NCBI RefSeq assembly: GCF_000344615.1
Contig: NZ_KB467825.1
Span: forward strand, 273,188 to 337,187
Source of the DNA: Janthinobacterium sp. CG3
Lineage (GTDB): Bacteria; Pseudomonadota; Gammaproteobacteria; Burkholderiales; Burkholderiaceae_D
DNA length: 64,000 bases
Reading direction: 5' to 3'
The translations under genes were made by a program, and so were the position numbers. Position 1 is the first letter of the stretch, and each line of letters begins with the position of its first letter. Shown piece by piece: positions 25,025 to 33,889 of the stretch. Below the pieces are notes generated by a model. The model was not told the DNA's origin, ran no database searches, and saw nothing but the letters and a program-made list of their open reading frames with translations.

Positions 25025-25921
25025 TTGGACCGCGATCAATTAGAGACGTTTGCCACCGTCGTCGAACAGCAAAGCTTCGAACGCGCCGCCAGCGTGCTGA
25101 ACGTCTCGCGCGGCGCGGTGTCGCAGCGCATCAAGGCGTTGGAAGAGTCGCTGGCGACGGTCTTGCTGGTGCGCGACAAGCCGGTGGTGCCGACCGGCCG
25201 CGGCGAGGTGCTGCTGCGCCACGTCAAGGCGCTGCGCCTGCTGGAGGACGCGACCTTGCAGGAATTGCTGCCCGATCCGGCGCTGGGCAAGCCGGTCGCC
25301 GTGGCGATTGCCGTCAACACCGATTCGCTGGCGACCTGGTTCATGGAGGTGGTCCGCCTGCTGCTGCTGCAACGCCGCGTCGCGCTCGAACTGATCGTCG
25401 ACGACGTCGACCACACCTTCCCGCTGCTGACGCGCGGCGAGGTGATCGGCTGCGTCTCCAGCGCGGCACGGGCGGCGCAGGGCTTCGTCGCCGAACCGCT
25501 GGGGGAGATGGAATACCGCTGCATCGCCAGTCCCGCCTTCGCGGCGGCGCATTTCCCGGACGGAATCACGCTGCAGGCGGTGCTGGCGGCGCCGGCCATC
25601 CTGCTCAACCGCAAGGACGCGCTGCACGATATCTTTTTGGCGGAACGGTTCGGCTTCAGCATCGAACGCTACGCCAAACACTACGCGCCCTCGCTGCCGG
25701 CGGTGCTCGACATGATCGACATGGGCGCCGGTTACGGCATGGTCCCGACGCGGCAGGTGCAGGCGCAGCTGGACCGCGGCGCGCTGGTCGACCTGGCGCC
25801 CGCGCACCCGGTGCCCGTCAAACTCTACTGGCACCACTGGCAAACCGAACCGCTGCTGTCGCGCGACATCACCCAACTAGTCATGGAAGAGGCGCGGCGC
25901 AGCCTGAGCCGGGGCGGCTGA
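25025..25921 (+). CDS. LysR-family regulator, ArgP/IciA-like
   Basis: This 298-residue LTTR has the N-terminal helix-turn-helix QQSFERAASVLNVSRGAVSQRIKALEE. The LVRDKP segment replaces the usual LFxR, which is typical of the ArgP branch. The effector domain is about 90-290. The start is TTG 25025 with GAGGA about ten bases upstream; an in-frame TAG lies just before it, so no longer start is possible. ArgP proteins bind lysine or arginine and control exporters such as ArgO. The adjacent EamA transporter is the likely target. Confidence 0.87.
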   Translation: MDRDQLETFATVVEQQSFERAASVLNVSRGAVSQRIKALEESLATVLLVRDKPVVPTGRGEVLLRHVKALRLLEDATLQELLPDPALGKPVAVAIAVNTDSLATWFMEVVRLLLLQRRVALELIVDDVDHTFPLLTRGEVIGCVSSAARAAQGFVAEPLGEMEYRCIASPAFAAAHFPDGITLQAVLAAPAILLNRKDALHDIFLAERFGFSIERYAKHYAPSLPAVLDMIDMGAGYGMVPTRQVQAQLDRGALVDLAPAHPVPVKLYWHHWQTEPLLSRDITQLVMEEARRSLSRGG

Positions 25922-25937
25922 CGACGCAACGGCGTAC

Positions 25938-26456
25938 TCAGGCGTTGCGGCTCGCCTCTAGCTGCGCTTGCGCCGCTTGGGCCAGCTGCGCCGGTGCCAG
26001 GCCCATCGCTTGGAGCGCGCGTGCCGCCACGCCGTATTGACTGTCCGCCACCGCCAAGATGACGTGCGCGCCCAGCAGCGGCGCGCCGTTTTTCTCCTGC
26101 CCGGCCAGCCGCTTCATCAGGGCCTGGGCCGACGGCTGGCCGCTGCATATTGTCGCGCTGGTGGCAGGCGCGGCGGTGGCGCCGAATCCGGCGGCGCCTT
26201 GCGGCACGGCGATGCCGACGTTGCGCAAGGTATCCTCGTATTGTTGCGCAATGGCGGCGCGGTAGCCGTCGGGGTCGGCCCGCAGGCGCTCGAACACCCC
26301 GCGCGCGCTGCCGTCGGGCAGGTCCAGCGCCGCCAGCACGAAGTGTTCCGCGCCCGGCTCCTTTTGGCCCGCCAGGTTGGCGTGCCGTTCGGCCCCCTGG
26401 CACAGTGCCTTGATGGTGCCCATGTCTTGAAAACGTTTTTTGATCGCGTCAAACAT
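25938..26456 (-). CDS. Clp N-terminal-domain protein (stand-alone ClpN repeat)
   Basis: This 172-residue protein begins MFDAIKKRFQDMG and carries two ClpA/ClpC N-domain-like repeats. One is around GAEHFVLAALDLPDG and the other around LLGAHVILAVADSQYGVAARAL. It has no AAA+ ATPase module. Such a domain normally binds substrates or adaptors for Clp proteases, so it may be an adaptor or decoy, but that is inference. AGGAG precedes ATG 26456. It is 8 bp downstream of a small HTH gene with palindromic operators, so the two form one regulated unit. Confidence 0.8.
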   Translation of the reverse strand: MFDAIKKRFQDMGTIKALCQGAERHANLAGQKEPGAEHFVLAALDLPDGSARGVFERLRADPDGYRAAIAQQYEDTLRNVGIAVPQGAAGFGATAAPATSATICSGQPSAQALMKRLAGQEKNGAPLLGAHVILAVADSQYGVAARALQAMGLAPAQLAQAAQAQLEASRNA

Positions 26457-26464
26457 CAGTGCTC

Positions 26465-26686
26465 CTAAAGAGAATTTTTCCCGGGGAGGGAGCCGGCGAA
26501 GCGCTTGTGCGCCGCCTGCTTGGAAATGCCCAGCGCCTGGGCAATCTGCGACCACGTCCAGCCTTGCGCCAGCGCCGCGTGCACGCCTTGCAGCTCCAGC
26601 CGGTCGGCCATCAGGCGCAGGGCGGCGACGGCCGCCAGCGCTGCGGCGGGGTCGTCGGGGGATGGCAGCGATTTCAAATTGGTCAT
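26465..26686 (-). CDS. Small helix-turn-helix protein, partner of ClpN-domain gene
   Basis: This 73-residue protein has a C-terminal HTH (GWTWSQIAQALGISKQAAHKRF, about 42-63) after an alanine-rich helix that may dimerise. It is a likely DNA-binding autoregulator. Two near-identical palindromes with GTCAAC...GTTGAC arms begin at its start codon and 28 bp upstream, as expected for repression of its own promoter. The ClpN-domain gene starts 8 bp downstream. Small HTH plus ClpN pairs occur in other proteobacteria, but their function is not known to me. Confidence 0.78.
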   Translation of the reverse strand: MTNLKSLPSPDDPAAALAAVAALRLMADRLELQGVHAALAQGWTWSQIAQALGISKQAAHKRFAGSLPGKNSL

Positions 26687-26687
26687 G

Positions 26688-26705
26688 CGTCAACTTTAGT
26701 TGACG
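26688..26705. promoter_or_regulatory. Palindromic operator O1 of HTH/ClpN unit
   Basis: CGTCAAC-TTTA-GTTGACG has 7-bp perfect arms around a 4-bp centre and begins two bases upstream of the HTH start codon. The core GTCAACnnnnGTTGAC is shared with O2; the two centres are 28 bp apart. Confidence 0.7.
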
Positions 26706-26711
26706 ATATCG

Positions 26712-26737
26712 GCTTTGTCAACCAAAGTTGACAAAGC
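26712..26737. promoter_or_regulatory. Palindromic operator O2 of HTH/ClpN unit
   Basis: Perfect 11-bp arms GCTTTGTCAAC and GTTGACAAAGC surround CAAA. It has the same core as O1. A repressor dimer at each site would block a promoter lying between and over them. Confidence 0.75.
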
Positions 26738-26870
26738 GGCGGCGTCGGGCGGCAGTGGCACAAGGAAGTGGCACCATCAAGATACTGATTGTGGCCCTAT
26801 CCGTAGCTCCTGCCGCCAGTGTAGTATCAATTCATCGATATTCCACCACCACCGACATCAGGACCCTGCC

Positions 26871-28160
26871 ATGCTCAATGCCGATCTTCAACAACGTAAA
26901 GATGCAGCCACGCCGCGCGGCGTTGGCGTGATGTGCCAGTTCTACGCGGAGCGCGCGCTCAACTCCGAACTGTGGGACGTCGAGGGCCGCCGCTATATCG
27001 ACTTCGCCGCCGGCATCGCCGTGCTCAACACCGGCCACCGCCATCCGAAGATCGTGGCGGCGATCGAAAGCCAGCTGGGCAAATTCACCCACACCTGCTA
27101 CCAGGTCGTGCCCTACGCCAGTTACATTGAACTGGCCGAGCGCATCAACGCCATCACGCCCGGCAGCCACGCCAAGAAAACCGCGTTCTTTTCGAGCGGC
27201 GCCGAGGCGGTCGAAAACGCCGTCAAGATCGCCCGCGCCGCCACCGGCCGCGGCGCCGTCGTGGCCTTCTCCGGCGCCTTCCACGGCCGCACCATGATGG
27301 GCATGGCGCTGACCGGCAAGGTGGTGCCGTACAAGGTCGGCTTCGGCCCCTTCCCGGGCGAGATTTACCACGTGCCGTTCCCTGTCGAGCTGCACGGCGT
27401 CAGCAGCGCCGATTCGCTGGCCGCGCTGCAGACGCTGTTCAAGGCCGACGTCGATCCGCAGCGCGTCGCGGCGATCATCCTCGAACCGGTGCAGGGCGAG
27501 GGCGGCTTTTACGCCGCGCCGCCGGAGTTCATGCGGGCGCTGCGGGCGCTGTGCGACGAACACGGCATCCTGCTGATCGCCGACGAGATCCAGACCGGCT
27601 TCGCCCGCACCGGCAAGCTGTTCGCGATGGAGCATTACGACGTGCTGCCGGACCTGATGACGATCGCCAAGAGCCTGGCCGGCGGCATGCCGCTGTCGGC
27701 CGTCTGCGGCCGCGCCGAGGTCATGGACGCGCCGGCGCCGGGCGGCCTGGGCGGCACCTACGCCGGCAATCCGCTGGCCATCGCCGCGGCCCACGCGGTG
27801 CTCGACATCATCGCCGAGGAAAAACTGGTCGAGCGCGCCAACGTGCTGGGCCAGCGCCTCAAGGAGCGCCTGTCCGGCCTGCGCCGCGCGGTGCCGCAGA
27901 TCGCCGAGGTGCGCGGCCTGGGCGCGATGGTCGCGGTCGAGTTCTGCCGGCCCGGCACGCACGAGCCGGATGCGGCCTTCACCAAGCAGGTGCAAACGTG
28001 CGCGCTGCAAAAAGGTCTACTATTGCTGACTTGCGGCGTGTACGGCAACGTGGTGCGCTTCCTGTTCCCGCTGACGATCGGCGACGCGCTGATGGACGAG
28101 GCGCTGGCGATCCTGGAAGCCGCACTGCGCGACAGCGCCGCCTCCGCCACCACTATTTGA
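26871..28160 (+). CDS. gabT: 4-aminobutyrate aminotransferase GabT
   Basis: This 429-residue class III aminotransferase converts GABA and 2-oxoglutarate to succinate semialdehyde and glutamate. It shows GHRHPKIVAAIESQL near 55, SSGAEAVENAVKIARAAT, the cofactor aspartate in IADEIQTGFAR and the PLP lysine in LMTIAKSLAGGMPLS. ATG 26871 (MLNADLQQRK) fits the family; the open frame upstream is not conserved-looking. It leads a tight operon with gabD (9 bp) and speB and consumes the GABA made by the 1-15 kb polyamine genes. Confidence 0.94.
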   Translation: MLNADLQQRKDAATPRGVGVMCQFYAERALNSELWDVEGRRYIDFAAGIAVLNTGHRHPKIVAAIESQLGKFTHTCYQVVPYASYIELAERINAITPGSHAKKTAFFSSGAEAVENAVKIARAATGRGAVVAFSGAFHGRTMMGMALTGKVVPYKVGFGPFPGEIYHVPFPVELHGVSSADSLAALQTLFKADVDPQRVAAIILEPVQGEGGFYAAPPEFMRALRALCDEHGILLIADEIQTGFARTGKLFAMEHYDVLPDLMTIAKSLAGGMPLSAVCGRAEVMDAPAPGGLGGTYAGNPLAIAAAHAVLDIIAEEKLVERANVLGQRLKERLSGLRRAVPQIAEVRGLGAMVAVEFCRPGTHEPDAAFTKQVQTCALQKGLLLLTCGVYGNVVRFLFPLTIGDALMDEALAILEAALRDSAASATTI

Positions 28161-28169
28161 AAGCCCGAC

Positions 28170-29624
28170 ATGCTTAACTTAAAAGACCCTGCGCTGCTGC
28201 GCCAGCAGTGCTACATCGACGGCCAGTGGCTCAACGCCGACAGCGGCGAGCGCACCGAGGTGAAGAACCCGGCCACCGGCGAGACCATGGGCAGCATCCC
28301 GAAAATGGGCGCCGCCGAAACCGCCCGCGCCATCGCCGCCGCCAACGCGGCCTGGCCGGCCTGGCGCAAGAAGAGCGCCAAGGAGCGCGCCGCCATCCTG
28401 CGCAAATGGAACGACCTGATGCTGGAAAACGCCGACGACCTGGCGCTGATCATGACCGCCGAGCAGGGCAAGCCGCTGGCCGAGTCGAAGGGTGAAATCG
28501 CCTACGCCGCCTCGTTCATCGAGTGGTTCGCCGAAGAGGGCAAGCGCATCTACGGCGACACCATGCCGTCGCCGTGGCCGGACCGGCGCATCGTCGTCAC
28601 CAAGGAGCCGATCGGCGTGTGCGCCGCGATCACGCCGTGGAACTTCCCGGCCGCGATGATCACCCGCAAGGTCGGCCCGGCGCTGGCGGCCGGCTGCCCG
28701 ATGGTGGTCAAGCCAGCCGAGCTGACGCCGTTCTCGGCGCTGGCGCTGGCCGAACTGGCCGAGCGCGCCGGCGTGCCGGCCGGCGTGTTCAGCGTCGTCA
28801 CCGGCTCTTCGCGCGAGATCGGCGCCGAGATGACCAGCAACCCGACCGTGCGCAAGCTGACCTTCACCGGCTCGACCGGGGTCGGGCGCATCCTGATGGA
28901 GCAGTGCGCGCCGACGATTAAAAAGCTCTCGCTGGAACTGGGCGGCAACGCCCCCTTCATCGTCTTCGACGACGCCGACCTGGACGCCGCCGTCGAGGGC
29001 GCGATGGCGTCGAAATACCGCAACGCCGGCCAGACCTGCGTCTGTGCCAACCGCCTGTACGTGCAGGATGGCGTGTACGACGCCTTCGCCGCGAAGCTGG
29101 TGGCGGCGGTGGCCAAGCTGAAGGTCGGCAACGGCCAGGAACCGGGCGTCACGCAAGGCCCGCTGATCGAGGACAAGGCGGTTGAAAAAGTCGAGCAGCA
29201 CATCGCCGACGCGCTGGCCAAGGGCGGGCGCCTGCTGGCCGGCGGCAAACGCCACGCGCTCGGCCACAGCTTCTTCGAGCCGACCGTGATCGCCGACGTC
29301 ACCGGCGACATGCTGGTGGCGCGCGAAGAGACCTTCGGCCCGCTGGCGCCGCTGTTCCGCTTCAGCACCGACGACGAGGTGCTGGCGCTGGCCAACGACA
29401 CCGAATTCGGCCTGGCCGCCTACTTCTACTCGCGCGACATCGGCCGCATCTGGCGTATCGCCGAGGGCCTCGAAAGCGGCATGGTCGGCGTCAACAGCGG
29501 CCTGATCTCGAACGAAATCGCACCCTTCGGCGGCGTCAAGCAGTCCGGCCTGGGCCGCGAGGGTTCCAAGTACGGCATCGAGGACTACCTGGTCGTCAAA
29601 TACATCTGCATGGGAGGGATATAA
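28170..29624 (+). CDS. gabD: Succinate-semialdehyde dehydrogenase GabD
   Basis: This 484-residue NAD(P)-dependent dehydrogenase oxidises succinate semialdehyde to succinate. The general base is in LELGGNAPFIVF and the catalytic cysteine in NAGQTCVCANR, which matches the GabD class with a second nearby cysteine. The C-terminal PFGGVKQSGLGREGSKYG motif is also typical. It follows gabT by 9 bp and ends 2 bp before speB. Confidence is high from length, motifs and pairing with GabT. Confidence 0.94.
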   Translation: MLNLKDPALLRQQCYIDGQWLNADSGERTEVKNPATGETMGSIPKMGAAETARAIAAANAAWPAWRKKSAKERAAILRKWNDLMLENADDLALIMTAEQGKPLAESKGEIAYAASFIEWFAEEGKRIYGDTMPSPWPDRRIVVTKEPIGVCAAITPWNFPAAMITRKVGPALAAGCPMVVKPAELTPFSALALAELAERAGVPAGVFSVVTGSSREIGAEMTSNPTVRKLTFTGSTGVGRILMEQCAPTIKKLSLELGGNAPFIVFDDADLDAAVEGAMASKYRNAGQTCVCANRLYVQDGVYDAFAAKLVAAVAKLKVGNGQEPGVTQGPLIEDKAVEKVEQHIADALAKGGRLLAGGKRHALGHSFFEPTVIADVTGDMLVAREETFGPLAPLFRFSTDDEVLALANDTEFGLAAYFYSRDIGRIWRIAEGLESGMVGVNSGLISNEIAPFGGVKQSGLGREGSKYGIEDYLVVKYICMGGI

Positions 29625-29626
29625 GC

Positions 29627-30574
29627 ATGGCACAGCACGACTTCGCCTACCGCTCCAGCGGCAGCTACCTGAACGTCGGCCGGCGCGACGACGCGCCGTA
29701 CGGCCTGGCCGGCCTGACCTTCGACGGCGCCGTCACCAACCGTCCGGGGGCGCGCTTCGGCCCGCAGGCGATCCGCCTGGCCTCGCAGATGCTGTGCGAC
29801 GCCACCCACCCGCACTTCGACACCACGCCGCTCGACCTGCTCAGCGACGCCGGCGACCTGGCGCTGCCCAACACCGGCATCGAGGCGATGCGCGCGGCGC
29901 TGATGCCGCAGGCGGCCGAGCTGCTGCGGCGCCACCACATGGTCTGGCTGGGCGGCGACCACTCGGTCACGCTGCCGCTGCTGCGCGCGCTGAACCAGCT
30001 GCACGGCGGGCCGGTGGCGATGGTGCATTTCGACGCCCACTGCGACACCTGGACCAGCCACTTCGGCGAACCGTCCGGGCACGGCACCTGGGTCTACGAG
30101 GCGATGCGGGAAGGCTTGCTGCTGCCGCGCGCGTCGGTGCAGATTGGCATCCGCTCGTCGGGCGAACGGGCGGCGCGCGAATACGTCAACGAGATGGGCG
30201 GGCGGGTCTACACGGCGCGCGAGTTGCGCGGCCTGGAAAGCCCGGCGCAACTGGCGCCGGTGCTGGGCGAGATCCGCGCGCGCATGGCGGCGGCCGGCAA
30301 CCCGCCGCTCTACCTGACGCTCGACATCGACTGCCTGGACCCGGCGTTCGCGCCCGGCACCGGCACGCCGGAACCGGGCGGCCTGAGCTCGAACCAGGTG
30401 CTGTCGATCATCGAGGAGCTGGCCGATTTGAACTGGTGCGGCATGGATTGCGTGGAGGTGGCGCCGCCGTACGACCACGCCGAGCTGACCAGCAACGCCG
30501 CCTCGACGTTCGTCTGGACCTACCTGTGCGGGCAGATCGCCAAACGCGGGCGCCAGTCCGCCACGGCGGCATAA
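29627..30574 (+). CDS. speB: Agmatinase SpeB
   Basis: This 315-residue ureohydrolase splits agmatine into putrescine and urea. The binuclear manganese ligands lie in GGDHSVTLP, HFDAHCDT and LDIDCLDPAFAPGTGTPEPGG, the last being characteristic of agmatinases over arginases. It starts 2 bp after gabD. Its presence joins arginine-derived agmatine to the putrescine pathway encoded elsewhere in the window. Guanidinobutyrase is a close alternative, since both substrates fit this family and the gab context; it would also yield GABA directly. Confidence 0.87.
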   Translation: MAQHDFAYRSSGSYLNVGRRDDAPYGLAGLTFDGAVTNRPGARFGPQAIRLASQMLCDATHPHFDTTPLDLLSDAGDLALPNTGIEAMRAALMPQAAELLRRHHMVWLGGDHSVTLPLLRALNQLHGGPVAMVHFDAHCDTWTSHFGEPSGHGTWVYEAMREGLLLPRASVQIGIRSSGERAAREYVNEMGGRVYTARELRGLESPAQLAPVLGEIRARMAAAGNPPLYLTLDIDCLDPAFAPGTGTPEPGGLSSNQVLSIIEELADLNWCGMDCVEVAPPYDHAELTSNAASTFVWTYLCGQIAKRGRQSATAA

Positions 30575-30923
30575 CGCTGGCGTCGCGGCCGGCCGCCGCG
30601 CTTGCGATCTTGCCATGCCGGCTCGGGACGCATTCGGATTTTTAAATTTAGAAATATTGCTCGATATGCAAAGGTTCGCACCAAACACGGCGTATGGCGG
30701 GCGGCGCGGGGGGTGGCTGCGCCTGACACCCCGCCCGCCAGGCTGAGCGCGCGGGCGGTGCGCGCCACGCAAAGAGCCGGACTCAGGCCCGACGGGTCCG
30801 CGCCCTGGGTTGACGCCGCTGGTGTGAACAAGGCCCCGCCCCGTTCGCCGCCGCGCACGGCCGCCAGCCAATGGCCGCGTCTGCTACACTCCCTCGGCCA
30901 TCGCAACCGAAAAGCCGCCCCTA
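30575..30923. other. Intergenic region downstream of speB
   Basis: No gene is evident in these 349 bp. A short AT-rich patch (about 30635-30675) stands out, followed by very GC-rich repeats and hairpins around 30710-30790. CTACACT near 30885 could be a -10 for the next gene, without a convincing -35. Confidence 0.4.
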
Positions 30924-31778
30924 GTGAACCAAAACAACTATAAACATCCACACCCGGGCCTGCTTGGCCGCCTCGCGGAACTGCTGGCGAATTCACACGC
31001 GCTGGCCAACGCCCGCCAGGCGCTGATGTCGCGCCTGCCCTTTCTGAAACTGGAGAGCGACGTCAGCAACGTGGTCTATCTGACCTGGCTGGTCGACGCC
31101 GAGGCGGCGCAAGCCTTCGTCCCGGCCGGCGCCCGGCTGTGGCAACGCGACGGCAAGACCCCGTTCACCGTGCTGACCTACCGGCACGGGCATTTCGGCC
31201 CGGCCATGCTGGGTCCGCTCAGGAAACTGTTCCCGTCTCCGATGCAAAGCAACTGGCGGCTCTATCTTGAAGAGGCGCCCCACCAAGCCACGCAGGCCAG
31301 GACCGTGCTGTTCCTGAAAAACATCATGAGCAGCGTCGCCTACGCGCTCGGCACGCGCCTCTTCAGCGATGCGCTGCCCAGCCATCTCGCCGCCAGCTTC
31401 ATCCACCGCGGCGACGGCAAGACATTCGACACCACCATCGGGTCCGGCTCGGGCAGCGCGCCCTCGCTGAGCTGCTCGGCCCGCCTTGCCGACGGCAAGG
31501 AGCTGAGCGAGCCATTCGCCTCGGCGTTCGGCTCCTGGGAAAACGCGGTCGAGTTTCTCTGCTGCCAGGACGCGGCGGTGGCCCACGTCGACAGGCTGGA
31601 CCGGCTCGCCTTCGCGGAAATTGAATTGCCCATCGACGTGGCCCGGGTACTGCCGCTCAACGCCAGCGCCGCCGCCACGCAATGCTCGTTCCTGGCCGCC
31701 CTGCCGCCGGCCGGGGCGCCGCTATGCTTCCTGGTTCCGCAGGTGAAGTTCCTCGCCGTCTCCGAGCGCCTGCTTTAA
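30924..31778 (+). CDS. DUF2071-like hypothetical protein
   Basis: This 284-residue protein has no signal peptide. The N-terminal half (NVVYLTWLVDAEAAQAFVPAGARLWQ...FTVLTYRHGHFGP) resembles the DUF2071/acetoacetate-decarboxylase-like fold of uncharacterised proteins that begin with a similar W-LV-PxG pattern. The C-terminus is unrecognised. It starts at GTG 30924 without a strong ribosome site; MSRLPFLKLES about 35 codons later is an alternative start. No functional clue comes from the neighbours. Confidence 0.55.
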   Translation: MNQNNYKHPHPGLLGRLAELLANSHALANARQALMSRLPFLKLESDVSNVVYLTWLVDAEAAQAFVPAGARLWQRDGKTPFTVLTYRHGHFGPAMLGPLRKLFPSPMQSNWRLYLEEAPHQATQARTVLFLKNIMSSVAYALGTRLFSDALPSHLAASFIHRGDGKTFDTTIGSGSGSAPSLSCSARLADGKELSEPFASAFGSWENAVEFLCCQDAAVAHVDRLDRLAFAEIELPIDVARVLPLNASAAATQCSFLAALPPAGAPLCFLVPQVKFLAVSERLL

Positions 31779-31803
31779 TGTGATGTGATCAATGGAGTTG
31801 ACG

Positions 31804-32205
31804 ATGTTGAAAACCTACCAAGGCAGTTGCCACTGCGGCGCCGTGCGCTTCGAAGCCGACATCGACCTGAGCCGCGAGACCCTCCGCTGCAACTGTTCGA
31901 TCTGCGCCAAGATCCGCTTCTGGCCGGCGGTCGTGCAGCCGCAGGCGTTCCGCCTGCTGTCGGGACAGAGCGACTTGAAGCTGTACCAGTTCAACAGCAA
32001 AACCGAGCACCACTACTTCTGCCAGCACTGCGGCGTGCACCCCTTCGGACAGGGCCAATCTCCGCGCTGGGGCAAGTTCTACGGCGTCAACCTCGGCTGC
32101 CTCGACGGCGTCGCCGACGAGGAGCTGGCCAACGCCCCCATCACCTACCTCGACGGCCGCAACGACAACTGGCACACGCCGCCGGCCGAGGTGCGCCACC
32201 TGTGA
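31804..32205 (+). CDS. GFA family (DUF636-like) zinc protein
   Basis: This 133-residue protein is related to the glutathione-dependent formaldehyde-activating enzyme fold. Zinc-binding cysteines appear as CHCGAVRFEA, CNCSICAK and CQHCGVHPF. I chose ATG 31804 because GGAG sits eight bases upstream; an ATG at 31792 would itself contain that site. Most family members have no proven substrate, and true formaldehyde activity should not be assumed. Confidence 0.88.
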   Translation: MLKTYQGSCHCGAVRFEADIDLSRETLRCNCSICAKIRFWPAVVQPQAFRLLSGQSDLKLYQFNSKTEHHYFCQHCGVHPFGQGQSPRWGKFYGVNLGCLDGVADEELANAPITYLDGRNDNWHTPPAEVRHL

Positions 32206-32223
32206 AGCATGGCGGGCCGGCGC

Positions 32224-32973
32224 TCAGCGGCCGCCGGACACGTCGATGAAGCTGCCGGTGGTGTAGGAAGCCTCGGCCGACAACAACCACAGGGCGGCGC
32301 GCGCCACCTCGGCCGCCTCGCCGCCGCGCCCCATCGGCACCGAGGACTGCAAACGCCCGACGCGGCCGGGTTCGCCCCCGCTGGCGTGCATCCGCGTGTG
32401 GATCAAGCCCGGGCGCACGCCGTTGACGCGGATCTGTTCGTGCGCCACTTCCTTCGCCAAGCCCGTCGTCAGCGCGTCCAGCGCCGCTTTCGACGCGGCG
32501 TAGTCGACATACTCCCCCGGCGAACCGAGCACGGCGGCGCGCGACGAGATGTTGACGATGGCGCCGCCGCCGCCGCCGTGTCTGGTCGACATGCGCCGCA
32601 CCGCCTCGCGCGCGCACAGGAAGCTGCCGGTGACGTTGGTCGCCAAAATACGGTTGATGCGCGCGGCGTCCATCTGCTCGACGCGCATTTGCGGGGCCAG
32701 GACGCCGGCGTTGTTGATCAGCGCGTCGAGGCGCCCGAAGCGTTCGTCGATCTGCCCGAACATGCGCAGCACCTCGGCTTCGTTGGACACGTCGGCCTGG
32801 ATCGCCAGCGCGCTTGCGCCGGCGCGTTCAATGGCGGCGACGACGGCGGCCGCGGCGCCCGCATCGCTGTGGTAGTTGACGCACACCGTGTAGCCGCGCT
32901 CGGCCGCCAGCAAGGCGCAAGCCGCGCCGATGCCGCGCCCGCCGCCCGTGACCAAAATCAATTTTTCAGCCAT
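32224..32973 (-). CDS. Short-chain dehydrogenase/reductase (FabG-like)
   Basis: This 249-residue classical SDR has nucleotide-binding VTGGGRGIGAACAL at residues 8-21, NNAGVL near 90, catalytic serine in NISSRAAV and tyrosine/lysine in EYVDYAASKAAL. The C-terminal TGSFIDVSGGR is the standard ending. The cofactor loop (NYHSD) is compatible with NADPH. CGGAGG lies upstream of ATG 32973. The substrate cannot be predicted, and neighbours on both sides face other ways. Confidence 0.9.
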   Translation of the reverse strand: MAEKLILVTGGGRGIGAACALLAAERGYTVCVNYHSDAGAAAAVVAAIERAGASALAIQADVSNEAEVLRMFGQIDERFGRLDALINNAGVLAPQMRVEQMDAARINRILATNVTGSFLCAREAVRRMSTRHGGGGGAIVNISSRAAVLGSPGEYVDYAASKAALDALTTGLAKEVAHEQIRVNGVRPGLIHTRMHASGGEPGRVGRLQSSVPMGRGGEAAEVARAALWLLSAEASYTTGSFIDVSGGR

Positions 32974-33510
32974 GCCAATGTCCTCCGATTACAATGAGCG
33001 AAGCGGCAAGAATAGCACTTCGACGCTCCTGCTAGAAAACGCGGCCGGGCGCATGCTTGGTGATAACATGGACGGGACTGGCTGCCCGCCTTGACTATGA
33101 CGATGATGAGTCACCCGTTCGCCAAAGCGATATAGGAGGCCGGATGCTGAATGATTACTGCCTGGTTGCACGACTACTCATACCCACCGACGCCCACGTG
33201 ATTCGCGGCCGCGCCGCTGAACGATGCGTCCGCCCCCGCCCGCGGGGCGGATTTTGCGCCCGCTCCCCGCAGCGCCTTGATCCATATCAATACCCAAACG
33301 TACAGCAAATTCCACGTAAAAATATTGCGTAATATCACCGCTGTTGACTGCGCACGCGCACAACGCCAGGTACTGCAACCAGCGCCGCGTCGAGCAGATG
33401 GCGCGGCCGCCTGGGTCCTCCTTATTCCCTTACCAAGTAAGGTCGCAGCCGCCGCCATCGACCGCTATCAGGGAATTTCATCTTGGTTTAAACTAACTGG
33501 AGCATGCCAC
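32974..33510. other. Long intergenic region with Fnr-type box
   Basis: These 537 bp hold no convincing gene. A TTG-started frame from 33277 runs into the next gene but is not protein-like. The region carries a perfect TTGAT-N4-ATCAA palindrome (33277-33290) and, at 33428-33442, a small hairpin CCTTAC-CAA-GTAAGG without a U-tract. It may be a long regulated leader or host a small RNA. Confidence 0.45.
33277..33290. promoter_or_regulatory. Perfect Fnr/Anr box
   Basis: TTGATCCATATCAA matches the Fnr/Anr consensus TTGAT-N4-ATCAA exactly, in otherwise GC-rich DNA. An AT-rich stretch (TAAAAATATT at 33317-33326) lies about 30 bp downstream on the plus strand, near where a -10 for a class II promoter would be. 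Confidence 0.6.
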
Positions 33511-33819
33511 ATGGATGAACGAATCAAACAGCAACTGAGCGCCATTCCAAGCAATACCTATCTGAGGGTATGGGGGAAATTCAGTTCGTACACGATCAAC
33601 GCGCAGTGCGAACAGGGCCTGCTAAAAAGCATCGACTGGACGAACGGCACGATGGTTCTTCACAGCACGACCTACAACAGTGACAACACGGTGCAGTTGG
33701 ATAAAATCTCGTCGATCGAGGATCATCACACCGGCTCCGGCGCCTCGGGGCCAGTTCAGCAAGCCGATCTGCGCCAGGTCGGCAATGATTGGTATCGGGG
33801 CGATGTAAAAATAGAGTAA
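33511..33819 (+). CDS. Small hypothetical protein
   Basis: This is a 102-residue soluble protein of no family I recognise. It has no signal peptide or transmembrane segment and its composition is balanced, with several short hydrophobic strands (YLRVWGKFSSYTINA, TVQLDKISSIEDH), suggesting a small beta-rich fold. TGGAG lies upstream of ATG 33511. It uses fewer GC-ending codons than its neighbours. The only regulatory clue is the Fnr-type box about 220 bp upstream on the same strand. Confidence 0.6.
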   Translation: MDERIKQQLSAIPSNTYLRVWGKFSSYTINAQCEQGLLKSIDWTNGTMVLHSTTYNSDNTVQLDKISSIEDHHTGSGASGPVQQADLRQVGNDWYRGDVKIE

Positions 33820-33889
33820 TACCGCAATCTTGCCGACATGCGGGCTGGGCACGGACGGCGCCCGGCCTGCGCCATGCGACGCCGGCCGC

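Noticed and set aside
33277..33510. TTG-started extension of the 102-residue hypothetical gene
   Set aside because: It starts inside the Fnr box and has no ribosome site; the conserved-looking part starts at 33511.
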